The notes under the pieces: model-generated
Databases searched by the model: none
What the model was told of the DNA's origin: nothing
Seen by the model: the letters and a program-made list of their open reading frames with translations, nothing else
Shown: positions 26,601 through 41,600 of the stretch, one piece after another
Numbering within the stretch: position 1 is the stretch's first letter
Layout of the letters: each line of letters begins with the position of its first letter
Position numbers and translations under genes: made by a program
Origin: Pelecanus crispus
Taxonomy: Eukaryota; Chordata; Aves; Pelecaniformes; Pelecanidae
Reading direction: 5' to 3'
Assembly (NCBI RefSeq): GCF_030463565.1
Contig: NC_134662.1
Span: 5,805,001 to 5,869,000, forward strand
DNA length: 64,000 bases

Positions 26601-29600
26601 ATATTCATTTGAAACTTCAGTGAGGTCTGGGAAGATCAAAACCAGCGATAAGACAAGTACACTAGAACTAGTAATATCTTCCCCAACTTTTACAAATAGG
26701 ACTTCAAATTTGGCACAGCCTGCTGGAAATGGTGCACTTATTGGAGGAGGAAGTCCGAATGCTCTCAGTGACAATTCTTTGGTGTATGAATGTTAAGCCA
26801 TTTTCACAAGTCAGTTTTGTCCTTGGGTACCAAACCAAGATCACATCTGGATGATAACATTTTGCTGTCAACAAGCACTAACCAATTGTACAGTATTCAA
26901 AAGCGTTTCGAGAGCGTTTTTTCATACCATACCTGCAGTCTTCTGAGCTCTCTGGCGTCCCGCTTCTGCAAAGACAGCCATTGCTCGAATAGCTGCCCGC
27001 AGAACTGCCCAACGGAACACAGCTACAGGGTCCATTCCTATCAGCTCCCGAACATAAGCACTGTCACTGCTTCGTAGTAAAGCAACAATATCTGGTCTCA
27101 TGTAATCCATATTTTTCTCTCTGAAATCCTGCAAAACAGGAACATTGAAACACAAGCTCTCAGGAAAGCTGTGTTTTGACCCAAGATATAATTGCTGTTC
27201 AGAATAATTCATTATTCTAAATAATTCTCACTATAGTGAGCATTATTCTCCAGTCTACAACCACAAAAAAAAAAAAAGAAACCCAACCCTAAAGTACATC
27301 TGAGGACACATCTGATCCAGCCCATTCCCAGTAAATTTTCTACACCCTGACAAAACACTGTCAGAAATGCAAGGAATTCTTCTTTGTGGCCATCAGATCT
27401 ATCACCTACTTTTATCTGGTATTTAACTTTCCCAGCAAAATGTCGAATAATAAAAGCAGGCTCCATCACTGGGGTTCCAACAAAAAACTTGTTCTCCTCA
27501 TGCTGCTGTTTGAATTTTGCAAGTAGAGTTTTGTTGGTGGCATGTGGAAAACTAGGAACACAAAACAAAAGAGGTCAGATATTTTCCCAATATAGGTACG
27601 TTTATTGTGGTGCAAGGTGACAGACTGAAGAACGCCTATTGATCCTTGTGGAAACTATTTTATTGTCCAAGATCTCTATGCTTTCATTGAGACTTACACA
27701 CCTGCTTTGAATATTAGAGATGGGCTTAATTTCTGGACCAAAACCAAACAGCTCCACGCATAGCAGAATATTCTGAGGTTTCAAGTGTATGTCAATGCTT
27801 CCTCCCACCTCACCAGCCAAGTTTAGTTAGCACCACATTAACTATTTACCACATTTGCTCCTTAATGTTCCAAAGACTGACTTACATGCATTTTACTTTA
27901 ATTGTAATTCCATGGTAAAACACAAAAGTCAAAGTTTCTAAGTCTGCTTAAGCCAAAGTTCAATTTTAGCATCAATTTATATCACTACCATATTGGAGTC
28001 ATTAGAAGCAAACTAGAGTGTAGATCATAGACATAAGATGACCCTTTGCTTCCCACAACATCCCTCTCCTTTTTAAAGTGCTGTATTTCTGTTCCCTTGC
28101 ACAGTCCTTCCCTCCTCCCTGCCACACATTTTTTTTCAGAAGCCGTTTGCTGCTTACTTGCTTTCTTCATCCAGAAGATAGAAGAGGCCAGTGGGCTTCT
28201 TGCTGATTAAGTGAATGCAGGCCACATTATCAGTATAGTCAATATTGTGCCAAGCGATCCCTTCACTCTTATACTCCTCCTGTGTAGCTCAAGAAAATTC
28301 CCTCATTAGTACAGTACCCTGACCTTTGATGTCCTGTGGTCTAAGTGCTCAAAAGACATCCTTGAACAGCTATGGCAAGTTGAGTTTGTTAGTTCAGGCA
28401 GCAGAAAAAAATAAGGAAAATTTATATATAAGAACAGAACAGTAGGCATATTGAATCAGATCAAAGGTCCACCTAGGCAAGTCACTCAACAGCGGATGCT
28501 TGGGGTAAAACTATTTAAAAAACAAAACAGTGAAAAGAATGTTTTGCTGTGCCTTGCCAGAAATCAGCAGTCTACGAACTTGCAGTTAGACATTACATCT
28601 ACATCATTACACTAAAACCCTAGGTAGACATATATTGGAGGAATTTAAGTCTATTTTTCTCTTCCATAGTTCTTGTATTATGAGAAATGACAAATATTTG
28701 ATATCAAGTTCCAGAATTTCCAAATCGCACTGTCAGGCGAAGTTTCAAAAACAGGCAGTTAAGCCCTACACAACGTCAACACCAGAACTTCCCTAAGGAA
28801 GCAATGTATATTGATAAGGTTCAGAAAATTTGGACCTCCCCGACAAGAGAATATGAAGCTCTTCTGCTGAAATGTCAATGCATCAAATGCTTGACAGGAC
28901 AAGCTTCTCCTTAAGATATGGAACCAAAATATGAGTTTTTCTTAATGCTGTAAATGCCCACAGAAAAAGCAAATGATAAGGTACTAATGTAAAAAAAAAA
29001 AAATCCCACAGAAAATTAACTAAAGTTTTATGTTTAAGAAGAGACAAAGAGCACCTCTCACTGTTCTATATGACGATGATAAGAAATGGATTATTTTAAG
29101 TAGGTAGAATTCAGTCTGCCTAACGACAGGCTGCTCAGTGTACATGCCACATTACAGAACTGAAATGCCATTTTCCACAGACAAAAAAGCCTTTCTTTAG
29201 AAAGATATAGAGATCCCCCCGAGGGCCCTCATGCTGCAAGAGATACAGGAAATGGGTCATTCAAGGATTAAGCTTATTTGGAAAAATGGCATTAAAAAAA
29301 GAAAACAATGTAACTATTTACTCTAGTTCGCCTGGATAGCCACTTCTGTCCTAAGTTACAAAACAGGGACCTCAACATGATGTTTACGTATGAAGTTGGT
29401 ATATTTGGTAATTTTCTTCTCCTTAAAACACTTGTTTAAAGTTATCTACATATTGTTGACAAAATACCACATACTACAGAATGACTTCTTTCTTTCAGCA
29501 GAGTGACCCGAGAATAACGTTTTAGCACAAACCAGAAAAAAATCCAAGTCTAGAGCACAAAATCCCCCGAACCTCAGTCTAGAAACAGGGTATGTTAGCT

Positions 29601-32600
29601 CTTGCAGCACTCAAAGCACTCTCGAAGAAGATTATACCATCTGCGAACAAGTAAATCAACATATGCCACTAATATCAGGATTTCAGAACTACTGCTAATA
29701 TCAACATACAGTTGCATCCCCTAGATGCAGTCAGGTGGAAGAAGCAACAACAACTGGTTATTAAATATTTGCAAACTGTCAAAAATAAGAGAAACTGTGT
29801 CCCAACCATAAAAAACCAAACAACCAACCAACCTTGAAACAAACCTCACCTACCATTAAAAAAAAAAAAAAAAGCAAAAAGCCAAACCCACACACACCCC
29901 CAAAAAAACCCTGAAAAAAACACCTCACCTATAGACTTTCAATCTCAAGGTTTCCTCTGGCTTCTGTCTTGGGTTCCCTGAATGTCTTTTTTGTTTCTTA
30001 CAGTCAAGCAGAAACTTAATGCTAGCCCTCTGAAGACAGACCCCACTGTCATTAGTATATATAGAGCACTAAATATAAGCAAAGCTGCAACTGTCAAACA
30101 AGACCATAATAAGCAATAATAAAAGAAGTTGTTAAAAAATAAGACTTTTGAAAATATATTCAAGCAATTATAAAAATTATGCCATGGGGTTTTGCAGAAT
30201 AGTGGCTAAGTTTGCATAATATATGAGCACTTGATAAAAACAAGTTTTTATTTCAGCAACTCTAATTTCTTACCTGTTCCAATTTGAAAATATGCTGATT
30301 GAAATAATACTGAAGCTGCTCATTTGCGTAATTTATGCAGAACTGTTCAAAACTGTTGGTTTCAAAGTCTTCAAATCCAAAAATATCAAGTACACCAATG
30401 GACAAACACTAAAAGAAGATGTGGAAATCCAGTTAAGCAATCCGTCATACAGTGACTTAACCCACAACAGCTAACCATTACAAAAAGCACTGTAGAGTAT
30501 GCTGCTAATAGATTTTGAACAGTTAACAGTTATGTCTATTGTGAAAACAGAGATGATTAAATATTACCAAGAAATTTATCATGGACTTCAGAAGAAAAAT
30601 TTATCCCAGCTATCTGAACATGCCATCTATAGCATTCTCTGATAGCTCTAAATACACAACTGTCTACAAAGACTTCTTTTTGTGAGAAACTTACTGTAAC
30701 AGATTCCTCCATGTCCTTCTTATTAAGGAGTGCATGATTAATTCGCAGAACAATCCAATCAAACAGAGCACTGTATAAAGACTTTGCCATTGAATCACGA
30801 GCTGTTATTGCCTGCAGATGAAACAATGTTCATAACTGTTTAAAAAAAAGCATTTCTATTTCAGACCAGTGTCACTCAAAGGTTACAATCCTAGCAGAGA
30901 CAAATAAAAACAAAATTTTCCTTTAATGCTAACTTCAAATGTTCCAGACATCCCTCACTAGATGCGAAAGTGTACCTTATTAGCTTTTTTGTAGCCAGAA
31001 AAGCAAGTTTAATTCTTTAAAGTAATTCTGCTAGTGTTCTTTCACTCACCTCATTGAGACTATATGGCAAAATAAGCTTATCATTAGCAGTCACAGTTTT
31101 TCTTTTTGTTAGCACTTCTACTAGAATTTCTCGTTTAACCTTCAAAACAAGAAAGAACAAGAGTTACTGTCACCCTCAAGCTCCCCAATAAGTAAACTGA
31201 TGGCAACAGTGGACATCACCATTTCCTCAGAGAAGCCCAAGCTCTTTCACAACAGCTACAGTTACCATTCATCAATAGCTTTACAAGTTCTTCAACTTCT
31301 TTAAGTTTTTCTCATCCTAGATTCATTCAGATGTTTCCCTATGGTGGCAAAGAATGCATCTCCACTAAATTTATTCCTGCTCAGCTCTATGATTACTGTG
31401 TAAACAAATTCTACTTCTATGCTATGGGCTATATTCCATCCCTAATCCCAATAATTTCACCAGTTTTATCCATTTCCCCTCCCATAAGATAAGTGTTGTG
31501 GAAGTATCACAAACCAAATCTAGATATAGCAAACTGGCCAACAAGATGTTCAAGTAAAATGCTGAGGTAGAGCATGACAAAAAGATCTGTCAAATGTTAG
31601 AGGTAAAGAGAAATACTCTACTTTCAAAAGTTGGGAAAGGATGTCCAATACTTCAGGAGGTCCTACTTCCAACCCTTCATCACGACCTGTAGCTTTCTTC
31701 TTGTACGTAACGTTGCCCAAATAAAGAATAGCTGAAAGTACTGAAAAAATCCTAAGGAAGAAAAGTTGAATTTTACAAGAATTTTTCTTACAAGTTCATT
31801 ATAACAGGTTAGCAGACTTAGTTCTACTTCAAGAATTTGTCTGTAAGCCCTCAAATACTCAGCTCTCCTTTCTTTCTACTGGACTAAATGTGATCCCAAC
31901 ACACATACAGTTTATTGCAATTCACAAACATTAACTAGCTATCGGGAACAAAAGCTTAAAGGGTTCTACTTACTGTTTTCTTGTTGCTGAAAGGAAGCCA
32001 ACCATCTCCATGGCTTGTTTTAATCTTTCAAAGTCATGTCGGAGATCTTCACCATCTTCAATTTTCAAGTTATGCTGTGAAGAGAGATCCATAATTAAAG
32101 GCAAAGAACGAAGCCCAAACATCACAAGAAAACAACTGTATAATCTGTTCTGCTTCCTTTCATATTTAACACAACAGACACACAGCATTTATTAATGCAT
32201 TGCTAAATCCCTGTCACAGATTACCTGATTGAGGTAGAAATAATCTTCAGGTTGCTTGAGGTGAAATTCTTTAGACTCTTCCTCATTGACTCCAAGTAGC
32301 AAATAATAAAAGACATGGTAGTTCCTACAAAGTCAATACAATTCTCTTTCATTAAAATGTAATGATTTTTCTTTTACTCTAGATACTTTAAATGCTCTTA
32401 AACTCTTGCATTGATTATGATTGTGTTAGTAAACTGTACTAATCTCTTACCTTTCATCTTTTTCTTGAGAAACAAGACGAGATTTTTCAAGCAGGTATTT
32501 TTCAACAACAGCCCTGAAGAGCCATAAAAAAAATGAAAAAAGCATGAGGGCAAAAGAAAAGACCTCACAAAACATCAGAGAGCGACTGCCAAGAGAGTTC

Positions 32601-35600
32601 AAATAATTAAATCTGCACTAGAATATACAAGAGAATAGCTTAGTCACTATCTCAAACCCAAAACAAAAAATTCAGTATGCACTATATTGTAATTGGAACA
32701 AAGAGAAACACCTATCTTTACTGCTTGGTTTTAGTAGACATAACTGGAAAAAGGCAGACGAAGCTAGAAAAGTGCTGATGAAAAATTGTAAGAAGAAACA
32801 TGATATGCAGAGTGCTAACAATCTGTTATCTACTCCGAGATTAAGAGTTATCTGACAAGGAATGCCAAGACTACAAGACCCCAAAAATATACTGGATACC
32901 TGTCCAATTCTCAATCTAACAAATTTGCTAGATTTTTATAATGGTATACACATCAGACTAAAATCTAAGCCAGACAGACAGAAAAACCCTTACAGTTTGA
33001 CAAAATAATCTCCTAAATAATAATCTCAACTCCTTGACATGGGATACAATGAATGAGGCCAAAGTTTATGCTGAAGACAAAACAAATGTATTCAAATTGT
33101 ACCAATCTCCTGAGCTAGTGCGACTTCATCTGAAAAGATGCCAATTTCTTTCAGAATAACGCTCAAAGCAAATGCGGTACAGTTTCCAGTCATTTAAATT
33201 ATTGCCATTTTGTAAACTGCAACCACGAAAAAGACCCAAAAGAAAGACACACTAGAACACCAAAGTCAGTGACAGCTACTGCCATCCCATAGTGCAGCAA
33301 GCTTCAGGCTGAATTCCATACCGATATTATGTATTACGGCATTGCACCCAAACTAGCACAGGTACATCTTGACAGCATCTGTGACATACTGCTGTAAATT
33401 TTGCAGATACAAGCGTTAAAAATTTAAGATGCTTTTTACAAAGCCAGATCTGAAAGAAATGATTTTATGGCATGATGTTAGTAACTACACAAGTATTTGC
33501 ACACAAATTACTAACATCACAGAAAATTTTTGGACAAAATTCTTCACTTGAAGTGAAAGTGCCCACTACCAAAGAAGAGCAAAGCATAATCTTTGATTAA
33601 TATTGAGGGACTACAGTAATGTGACATTATAGCATCTACTACAGGGTGAAAAATATAAATAGAATTCTAAGACTCAGGTGTGACTATCATATATTAAAAA
33701 AATAAATGTAGGTATAGAATATTTCACATTTGACCTTCCAATAGAAGCACACTATTTCAAGTAAGTAAAATCATAATTTTATAGTTGTCTTTATAACTGG
33801 TTAAACTGTTTCTTTAAAATGGCTTCCTCAAATCTATTTCACTTCTCGCCAACTCCTCTTAAAAATTCAGATCTTCTGGTTTTAATTGCAAAATGGAGAG
33901 GACAATAGGTGTTATGAAAAAAGCCTTTACTTAGCATGAAGGTAAAGATGCAGCAGCAGTCAAATCTTAAACTGATATGATTGTACAGCAAAGTGGGAAT
34001 ATTATCTGTCACCTGATTATTCCACAAAGCTCAGTTAGAGAGTCTCGAAAACTCCACAGCAGCAAGCTATTCTCACATGACAAGAGTCTCAATAAGGCAG
34101 CATTTTTATACAACAGTCTTCAATTCCTAAAAGCACAGAGATCAACCCCGGAAGAACCTCATACTGTACTTACCCTCGGACAATACCATTCTCTAAATAG
34201 TTGACTTGAATAAACTTTCCAAAACGACTGGAGTTATTGTTATGCGCTGTTTTTGCATTTCCAAATGCCTGTAACACAGCAAAATGAGTTAATTTTCAAT
34301 TAAACGAAATATGCCAACACACAGCTTTTCAAGCTCTTCTGTTCATTGTTCAGCCTCCTGTTAGCTTGCAGTACAAACTTGAATTACTGCAGAAACGGCA
34401 GCACACAAACACCAAAAAGGCAGCTTAGGAAGCCTCCGCTGTTCCTCACGGATCTATATATGTTTATTATTTGCCCCATGCAATAATATTTGAGGGGCCA
34501 AGGAAGGGGAATGATGCATTTAGATATTTCTAAGAGTACAGGAAAGGTAATCATGGCTAGAGAGTGCAAATCGGCCTCAAGGACTAACAATTACAAGCTT
34601 AGAGAGCACGTTCAGTAGGAAGATGACAACACAATTACCATGAAATTGCCTCTCCCATAGAAAAACCAAACACTATGTCCTGTTCCCTAATGCATCGCTC
34701 CCCCTCAAAAATTTCACAATAAACACACAAACTGCAGTTTACAGAACCACGTCATACTCATTGGCCAGCTAAGTCTGCTACGCAACACCGAAAAAAAGTA
34801 GTTTCACTACGAGGTGTTAGGAGAGGGGAAAAACCAGGTATGGCACAAACTTGTGCTTCTTTAATACTTCTGCCTGTATCATGAGCCCTCTGATAGCCGA
34901 TACTACACACAGAACACAAAATATCCCCTGCACGAGCCACACTTAAGAACTATAACTTATTACATCTAAAAGTCCAGTAGAATTAGTTACTGGGAATGTC
35001 CTTAACTTTATCAACTCTTACCTATGCATACTTAGGTTAAGAGAAACTTGTCATCCTTCTAACGTGCAGGAGGCAATCCAGCATATAGAGAAGAAACCCT
35101 GTGTAAAATGCAATTGTTTGGAAAAATCCACGGCTCGGTGTAGATTATCACCAGCAATTCCTGCCACAGATACTTCCTCTTAAAGTTCCAAGCAATTAAG
35201 GCCTCCATTAGGAAATCCGCCTCCCCTAATATAGAACATTTGTGGAATGATTTCACAAAAATGCCACCCTCTTCCTCCGCACACACATCCGGAGAACGAT
35301 GGACATGTGAATACTGTACACAACACAGGACTAAACTGTTCATACATAAACCAGCCCAATTTTGGTTTACGTCCTGGGGGAGTACCGTTTTCATGACAGT
35401 CATATTGTCTGTATATTGAAACTCTTCCCCTCTCATTTTTTTTGTTTTTGTTTTATTTCAAGCTACCTTAAGGGTTGCAGCTGCACTGTAATGTGACACA
35501 TAGATCACTATTTCCAAAATAGCTTCTCACAGCTCTCACAAGTAGATTTCTACTTGCCAGCTGCCTAGCATTCAGAGAGTCCAAGAAACTTCTTATGAAC

Positions 35601-38600
35601 TGGGAGAACGTCCATAATTCTTCAGACAACCATTACTTCTGACCTAACGGAATAAGCTAAAGGGGCTTTTCCTGTGCACGGTGAAAACCCACAGGGTGAT
35701 TCTCCTGCAACTTCAGAAAAGTCAACGGCTTTCTCAAGAGAGAGGATTTGTGCCCAGCAGCGCTTATCGGTGACCGAGGCTGAGTTCATCCGTCTAATTT
35801 CTAGAGGCCATGCTACACGTGCTGTAACGCAAACAGCACCCCTACGGATGGATGTTTCAGAGCAAGCATTGACCACAGTCATCAATATCTTTTTGTAGCT
35901 ACTATCCAACAAGTTACGGACACTTTTTTTTTTTTAGAGTCCATTTTGCATACACACGCATATTAATGCACGCATAAAATCCAGGTCAACTCCTTACAGT
36001 TACCAAACACCACCAAACCAAAAGTGGAAGTCCAGTAACACCAGCACAGCAAATTGTCTGCTTCTGCAAATTGATTCCGGAAAAACTTCTTTTTAGAAAG
36101 TTTTCTAACTTATGCCACCAGTTAACTATCAGTTTACTAGATATAGTAAAGAAACCAAAACACAGTATAGCTAAATTTTCCACATTATTTTTAAATAATA
36201 AATATTTTGGCATTATAGAGTTAAGAAATCCCATAACCCAGGCTTCCTGAAAAACTTTTCTTAGTGATTACTCATGTAAGCAATGAATACAGTTTAAAAC
36301 TAAAGGCCCTTATGATCTCATGTGTCTGGTATTTAGTCAAAGCATACAGCAAATTCTTAAAAGCTGATCTAATATTACCAGTTTTTAGGAAAGTTTTCAC
36401 ATACTGAATGGTTTCCTCATAAGAGCCTTTAACATCTACAACTTTTTAAAGAACATTCCAAGTCGCTTAACTTTTTGGGTGGGGAATTTTTTTTGGGTAA
36501 CATTTAACTTTAAACTCTAATCACTGCTACCATATTCTTCAATACACTTTCACGAGTTAACTGTGTAAGAAGTGACATTCCTGCCTAAAATCAGAAAGGT
36601 GCAAAAATTTGAAATGTTAAATATTTTGGTATTTAGCAGTTAGATAGCTTTAACCTACGCTAGCTTTATCCTACAAAGAAAGGATTACAGCTAAGAATTA
36701 AGCTCCTGTATTACCTAGCCACTGCTCTGCATGGAAAGCATCTTTCATAGGTAATTCTAGCCAGGTACTCTATACATAGCTCAAATTCAACTGAAGTGGC
36801 TCCCCGGTTTGCCTTTACAGAGAGCCACCTACGCCTCTACAAAATAAATTCAGAAGGTGTGAGGGGACAAGAGACAATTTCCGCTAAAGAGAAATAATCA
36901 TTTATATAACCAAACCCATTTACTGTTTTCCCTTGTGAGTACATGAGGGGACAGATAAAACCAAAAAACTAAAACTAAATCTCTCCAATGCAGAACACTA
37001 GCTATATAAAAAGCATGTGAGTCAAAAATACCCAACCAAGGCCAGCAGGAATCAGAGCTGGGATAGCCTATTCTGGGAGTCAGGAAGTCATCCAACCCAT
37101 CCTCTTACCTTGGAATGCAAGAGGCGAACACTGGAGTCTGCTACTCAAAACTCCTACAACAGTGGCAGCTTTAGAAGTATCCGGAAAAAAGCCAAATTCT
37201 CCTTTTATTTGCTGGAAAAAGAAACCCCTAAACCACACACATGCTCTTATCATCTACCTCAGGAACACAACTAAGAATCTCACTTAATTCTTTCATAAGA
37301 ATTGCCAAAACCTGAAAAAGCTATCAGAGTTTCTATGCAAACCACTCTAATCCATGGCAGAACCACCACTGCACAGACCAATCTTTTAATGTGCCAAATG
37401 ACATCAAAGACTCAAATTACACACCCTGGAAGAGGAAATGACTGCTTCAGAGTTGAACTCAGCTTAGTAGTGGTCTTCACAAAAGTGCTGCAAAATATCC
37501 AGTCATTAACACAGAAGTTGCAGGGTAATTTTGCAATTCTGCATGCTGTATAATGTCCTGGGGAAGTTTTAGCAAACCACAGAAGACTGTGTAAAGGACA
37601 AGGCGATTTTTCCCCAAGAGATCTGTACAGCAGGGAAAAGTATGCAACAACACATTTCCACCAAAAAAAACCTAGTAACATCCAACCAAGGGGAAAAAGG
37701 AAGTTCCATTCCTCCTCTGATTATGATTCTTAAAACAAACACATGCAGATAATAGCCTCAAAACAACTACTTTCCCTTAAATAGAACAGACTACACCCAC
37801 TAAATTTATATGCAGACTTTTATGGCAAATAAAAATGAAAACCAGAGTTGAAGCACCACTCAGCTTAAGTCCATCTTATACCAAAACCACAAGCACAATG
37901 GGACTGTAATAAAGAAAACAGAGCTGACAGCAAATTGCTTTACTCTGTTTTCCACAGAATGGTAAAGCATAAGGGTTTACTTTCTACAGTGAAATTTAAC
38001 AAGCCTTTTAACATGCTGAGTTCTAGAAAATCTCATCCCCCCACCCACCTGACTCTGCTGTCAATATTAATTAATTCATAGCTACAACTGCCTTCTAAAG
38101 AAGACCACTTTATGAATGCTTCCTGTTGGACTTTCCATTTTATTTGGGCCTTGATTCTTTTCAAAGAACGGTTCAGTGCCATCAAAAAATCTTCAAGAAC
38201 ATATCCAAATCGAAATAAGCAATGCTTTTCAAAATAATACATGAAAAAGTTATGACAACCCCAGTATTTCCACCTGTCCCGCCATGCCTCAGCTTCCATT
38301 TCAGAGGGAAATGAACCTTCAGCACACTAAGAAAATAATTTCTGTAATAAACCCAAGATACTAAGGGTTAGAATTTAACAACGGACAGCAAGCCAAGGGA
38401 GCTTTGCTGCCAGAAGAGGAAGCTCCAATTCCCTTTACGTCCCTCGCCACATGCTCCCATCCCCTCGCTCAATTTTCTGCCACTTTACTAAATTAATTGG
38501 CTCAAAGAATCTGATTTTGGAGACCTAAAGCTAACTTAAAGTTCAAAGTCTTAGCTTGCACACTGTGCATTTTATATCTGAAACATGCGTTTGAAAACAT

Positions 38601-41600
38601 TTTTCCCCGATGAAGGGAAAATACAAATTTCTTGGAAACTTAAGTGAATATGGAAAGGTTTAATTATCTTGTTTGAGACTCTATAAAATAAACAAAGGTT
38701 TGATTCACTATTCCCAATTTGACCCAAATAATACTTCCCAAATGTAAATTCCTTCTTAGGACTTCAAGCGTAAGTAAACTGAACTTAACGGTCAATACAA
38801 GAAGGCAAAAAACTCCAAGTCAGGGAACTATAATCACTAAATTTAGAAGAGAATGAAAAAGTCAGGAGTATCTTAAAACAGAGCCTGTCTTTATCTTCCT
38901 ACCAGTTTTAAGGAGACTGCTCTTCACTATAGATGATCTGTTAGCCTGGAGAAACGATTAAAAAAATCAGACCCGAGAGCAATTCCTATAGAGCTAAGGC
39001 AGCTATACGTCTCATGACCTGTTAAAAACCAGCACAAAACACAGCTTTAGGCTGAGCTGAAGCATCACTGTCCCAGGGAAGCAGCCAGCCTTTCAGATTC
39101 TTTTTCTCTACAAAGCTGCAAGCAGTGCCAAAGATAATCAGAAGTAGTGCTAGTTACCTCTGCTTATTAGATCCCCTACAAGGAATCCTATAAACAGCTC
39201 AGACTGGTGCTGAGATTGAGCAAAAAGCATCTGAGGATCCGAGACTAACCCATGACCAGCCTTCCCCTCGCTAGCGCACGTGACAGCAACTGTGCTAGTA
39301 CCATATTTAATTTTTAACTACACTGTCTCGGTATCATGCATTTCATTTCTCAGATGTTTGAGAAGGTAGTATCAAGCTATAACTCCAACCTTCCAAGTCT
39401 AGAAATTGTGAGCAAGGAGCTAAATTATTAACAATAGTTTTTCTTCAAATTAGACATTTGAACAGCGATTAGTTAGCCAACACAGAAACGGGATTCTGTA
39501 AGAAACATGTTTCCAAGTTCACTAAGGATGCAATAATAAAACTATAAATCCACCTCCGTAACACTAACAGTGCTTACCTCTCTCTGCTAGAAATGTTTGA
39601 TTTAACTACTTGAACTTTTACAAAAGGTCAACCTATAAACAGACACATTTTACTTAGGTGCCAGTAAAATAAGAGGTCACTGAAAAGGGGAAGTTCTGAG
39701 CCAAAATGCAACCAACTTCTACATCATAAAAACCAGGGAAACAGACTTCAGTCAAGAGTACATTTCCATCTTTCATGAAGACTCAAAATAAAACTTCAAA
39801 ATTAAACAGAACATGCTCAAATAGTTTAGGCACACTACAAAACTGTTCATGCAAAAAATCCCCTGAAACATCCATTTAAGAAAAATTCCCTTTCACCGCT
39901 TCAGTTCCCTTAAGTAAAAACCCAGCTGAGTCACCACAGTTGGATTTAGAAGTGACCAACTAACAGAAGAGTTTGTCGTCAGTTTAACTTCCACAAAGCA
40001 AAGTGAGCTTCTGTACATTCCTCTCCGAGCCCAAGATTCGACTTGTTTTTTTTAAAGTTATGCTTAGTGACTGGAATTGCACACTAGCATCCATATTGGG
40101 AAACATGGAAGCTTCGCTGTCCACTGAATCCACTCTGCAGTACCCAAAGTAGGACAGTTTGATTTTACTTCTCTATATTCTAAACCTACCACAGCATCAC
40201 TTTTTGATGCGCACTGAAGTTATGTGAACAGAGAAGGGTATTTCTACCACCTTAAACAGAGTTGTGCCAAAAGCACAGGTATCCCAGGGATTTATTTCAG
40301 CCTGGGCAAATCTCAGCCTCTCCAAGTTTCAAAAAGGTTTCTTTCTCCATACTTCAAAGTCAATGAATAATAATTTTAATACAGAATGTATATTCACTTC
40401 TGAAAGACATTTTAGGATTCAGATGTTCCTACATTTTTATATTTAGTTGTCACAAACCCCTTTATCTTTTGCAATATTTGGGAGGACAAGTTTACACTGA
40501 ATCAATTTGTGACTGACAAACACCCTCAAAGGAGTGAGAAATTTCTCTGAAAATTTCAGAAAAGAGACAACATATACTCCAACAGTCATGTTAGAATCCA
40601 TCTGGCAAGTCTGCAAGCTAATCTTTCAATTGGTCCATCATATTGCTAGCTAGCAAGACTGTCTTCTCATGCAATGCATTACTAAACGCTCAGTGGAAGT
40701 CTGAAGAAGCTGCAGTACTTACGACAACAAATCTTACTATAGAAAATCACAAATGACTCTTCACGAACATGCCCAGACATATACAACAGTTACCTTTGAC
40801 AACAGCAAAATTATTAATTTTGAATCTAGGGATACGTGCATTTCTCATTCGATGGACAAACCGCAACACAAAATTTTACATCTCTACCTGGTTTGCCACA
40901 GCTGCATCACATCTGGTAGACTAGGGTCTGAAACAGTTAATTTTATCAAAGGCAGAAAGATCAGCTGATCAACCAGTGCTTTCCACAGTGACCCCTTCCT
41001 GTTTTCTGTTTAGAACTGCAAACTTTAACTCCAGCAACCAAAAAACCTCAAACAATTTTACTTCTTCTTTCAAGTAGCAGAAAGCAAGGCAAAAAAGAAC
41101 TTGCATATATTCCTCATTCTTTACAGAAAAGCTTTCAAATCATATTTATAAATGTAACACATTTTAAAGTTTAACTTCATTGCTTTTCCACATTTTACCT
41201 AAAAGCTTAATTTTTAATGAAAGTGTTGTTACATTTGAGAATATTTAAACCTAAAAATTACAATGCGTTCAATCTCCTTGCTGTTGAAGATTTTATTACG
41301 CGTGACCATTACATCCATCAAAGCTTTCAGAGTTTTTCCTTTTAGATGAGAGAGTAAAAGGGAAAGGCTGAAGTCTAAAAGATTGTCCTGCCATTACCTA
41401 ACGCAAGGCAAGCTGTACCCCTTCCTTCTCACGTGTTTAGTTTTGCTTTCTGTTGGAAATGCTGTAGTAATTAAAGCCAAAACCGATTCATACTTTCTCC
41501 CCAACTAACAATGTTGCTCTCTTCAAAACAAACTACTGTAGAAAGGAAATAACTCCCTCAAAAAGTGAGTTCATAAAAATGCTGCAGGACATGCTTACAC

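Larger units (their letters stand above)
28280..30273 (-). other. MYO9B: MYO9B intron 10 (2.0 kb)
   Basis: Non-coding. Carries a possible ancient interspersed repeat at about 28435-28505 and an A/C-rich low-complexity stretch at 29801-29930. Confidence 0.8.

Noticed and set aside
26790-27077. 95-codon plus-strand frame
   Set aside because: Largely antisense to MYO9B exon 13.
38033-38299. 88-codon minus-strand frame in MYO9B intron 2
   Set aside because: No family recognised, and no suitable splice signals in phase with exons 2 and 3, which already join perfectly.
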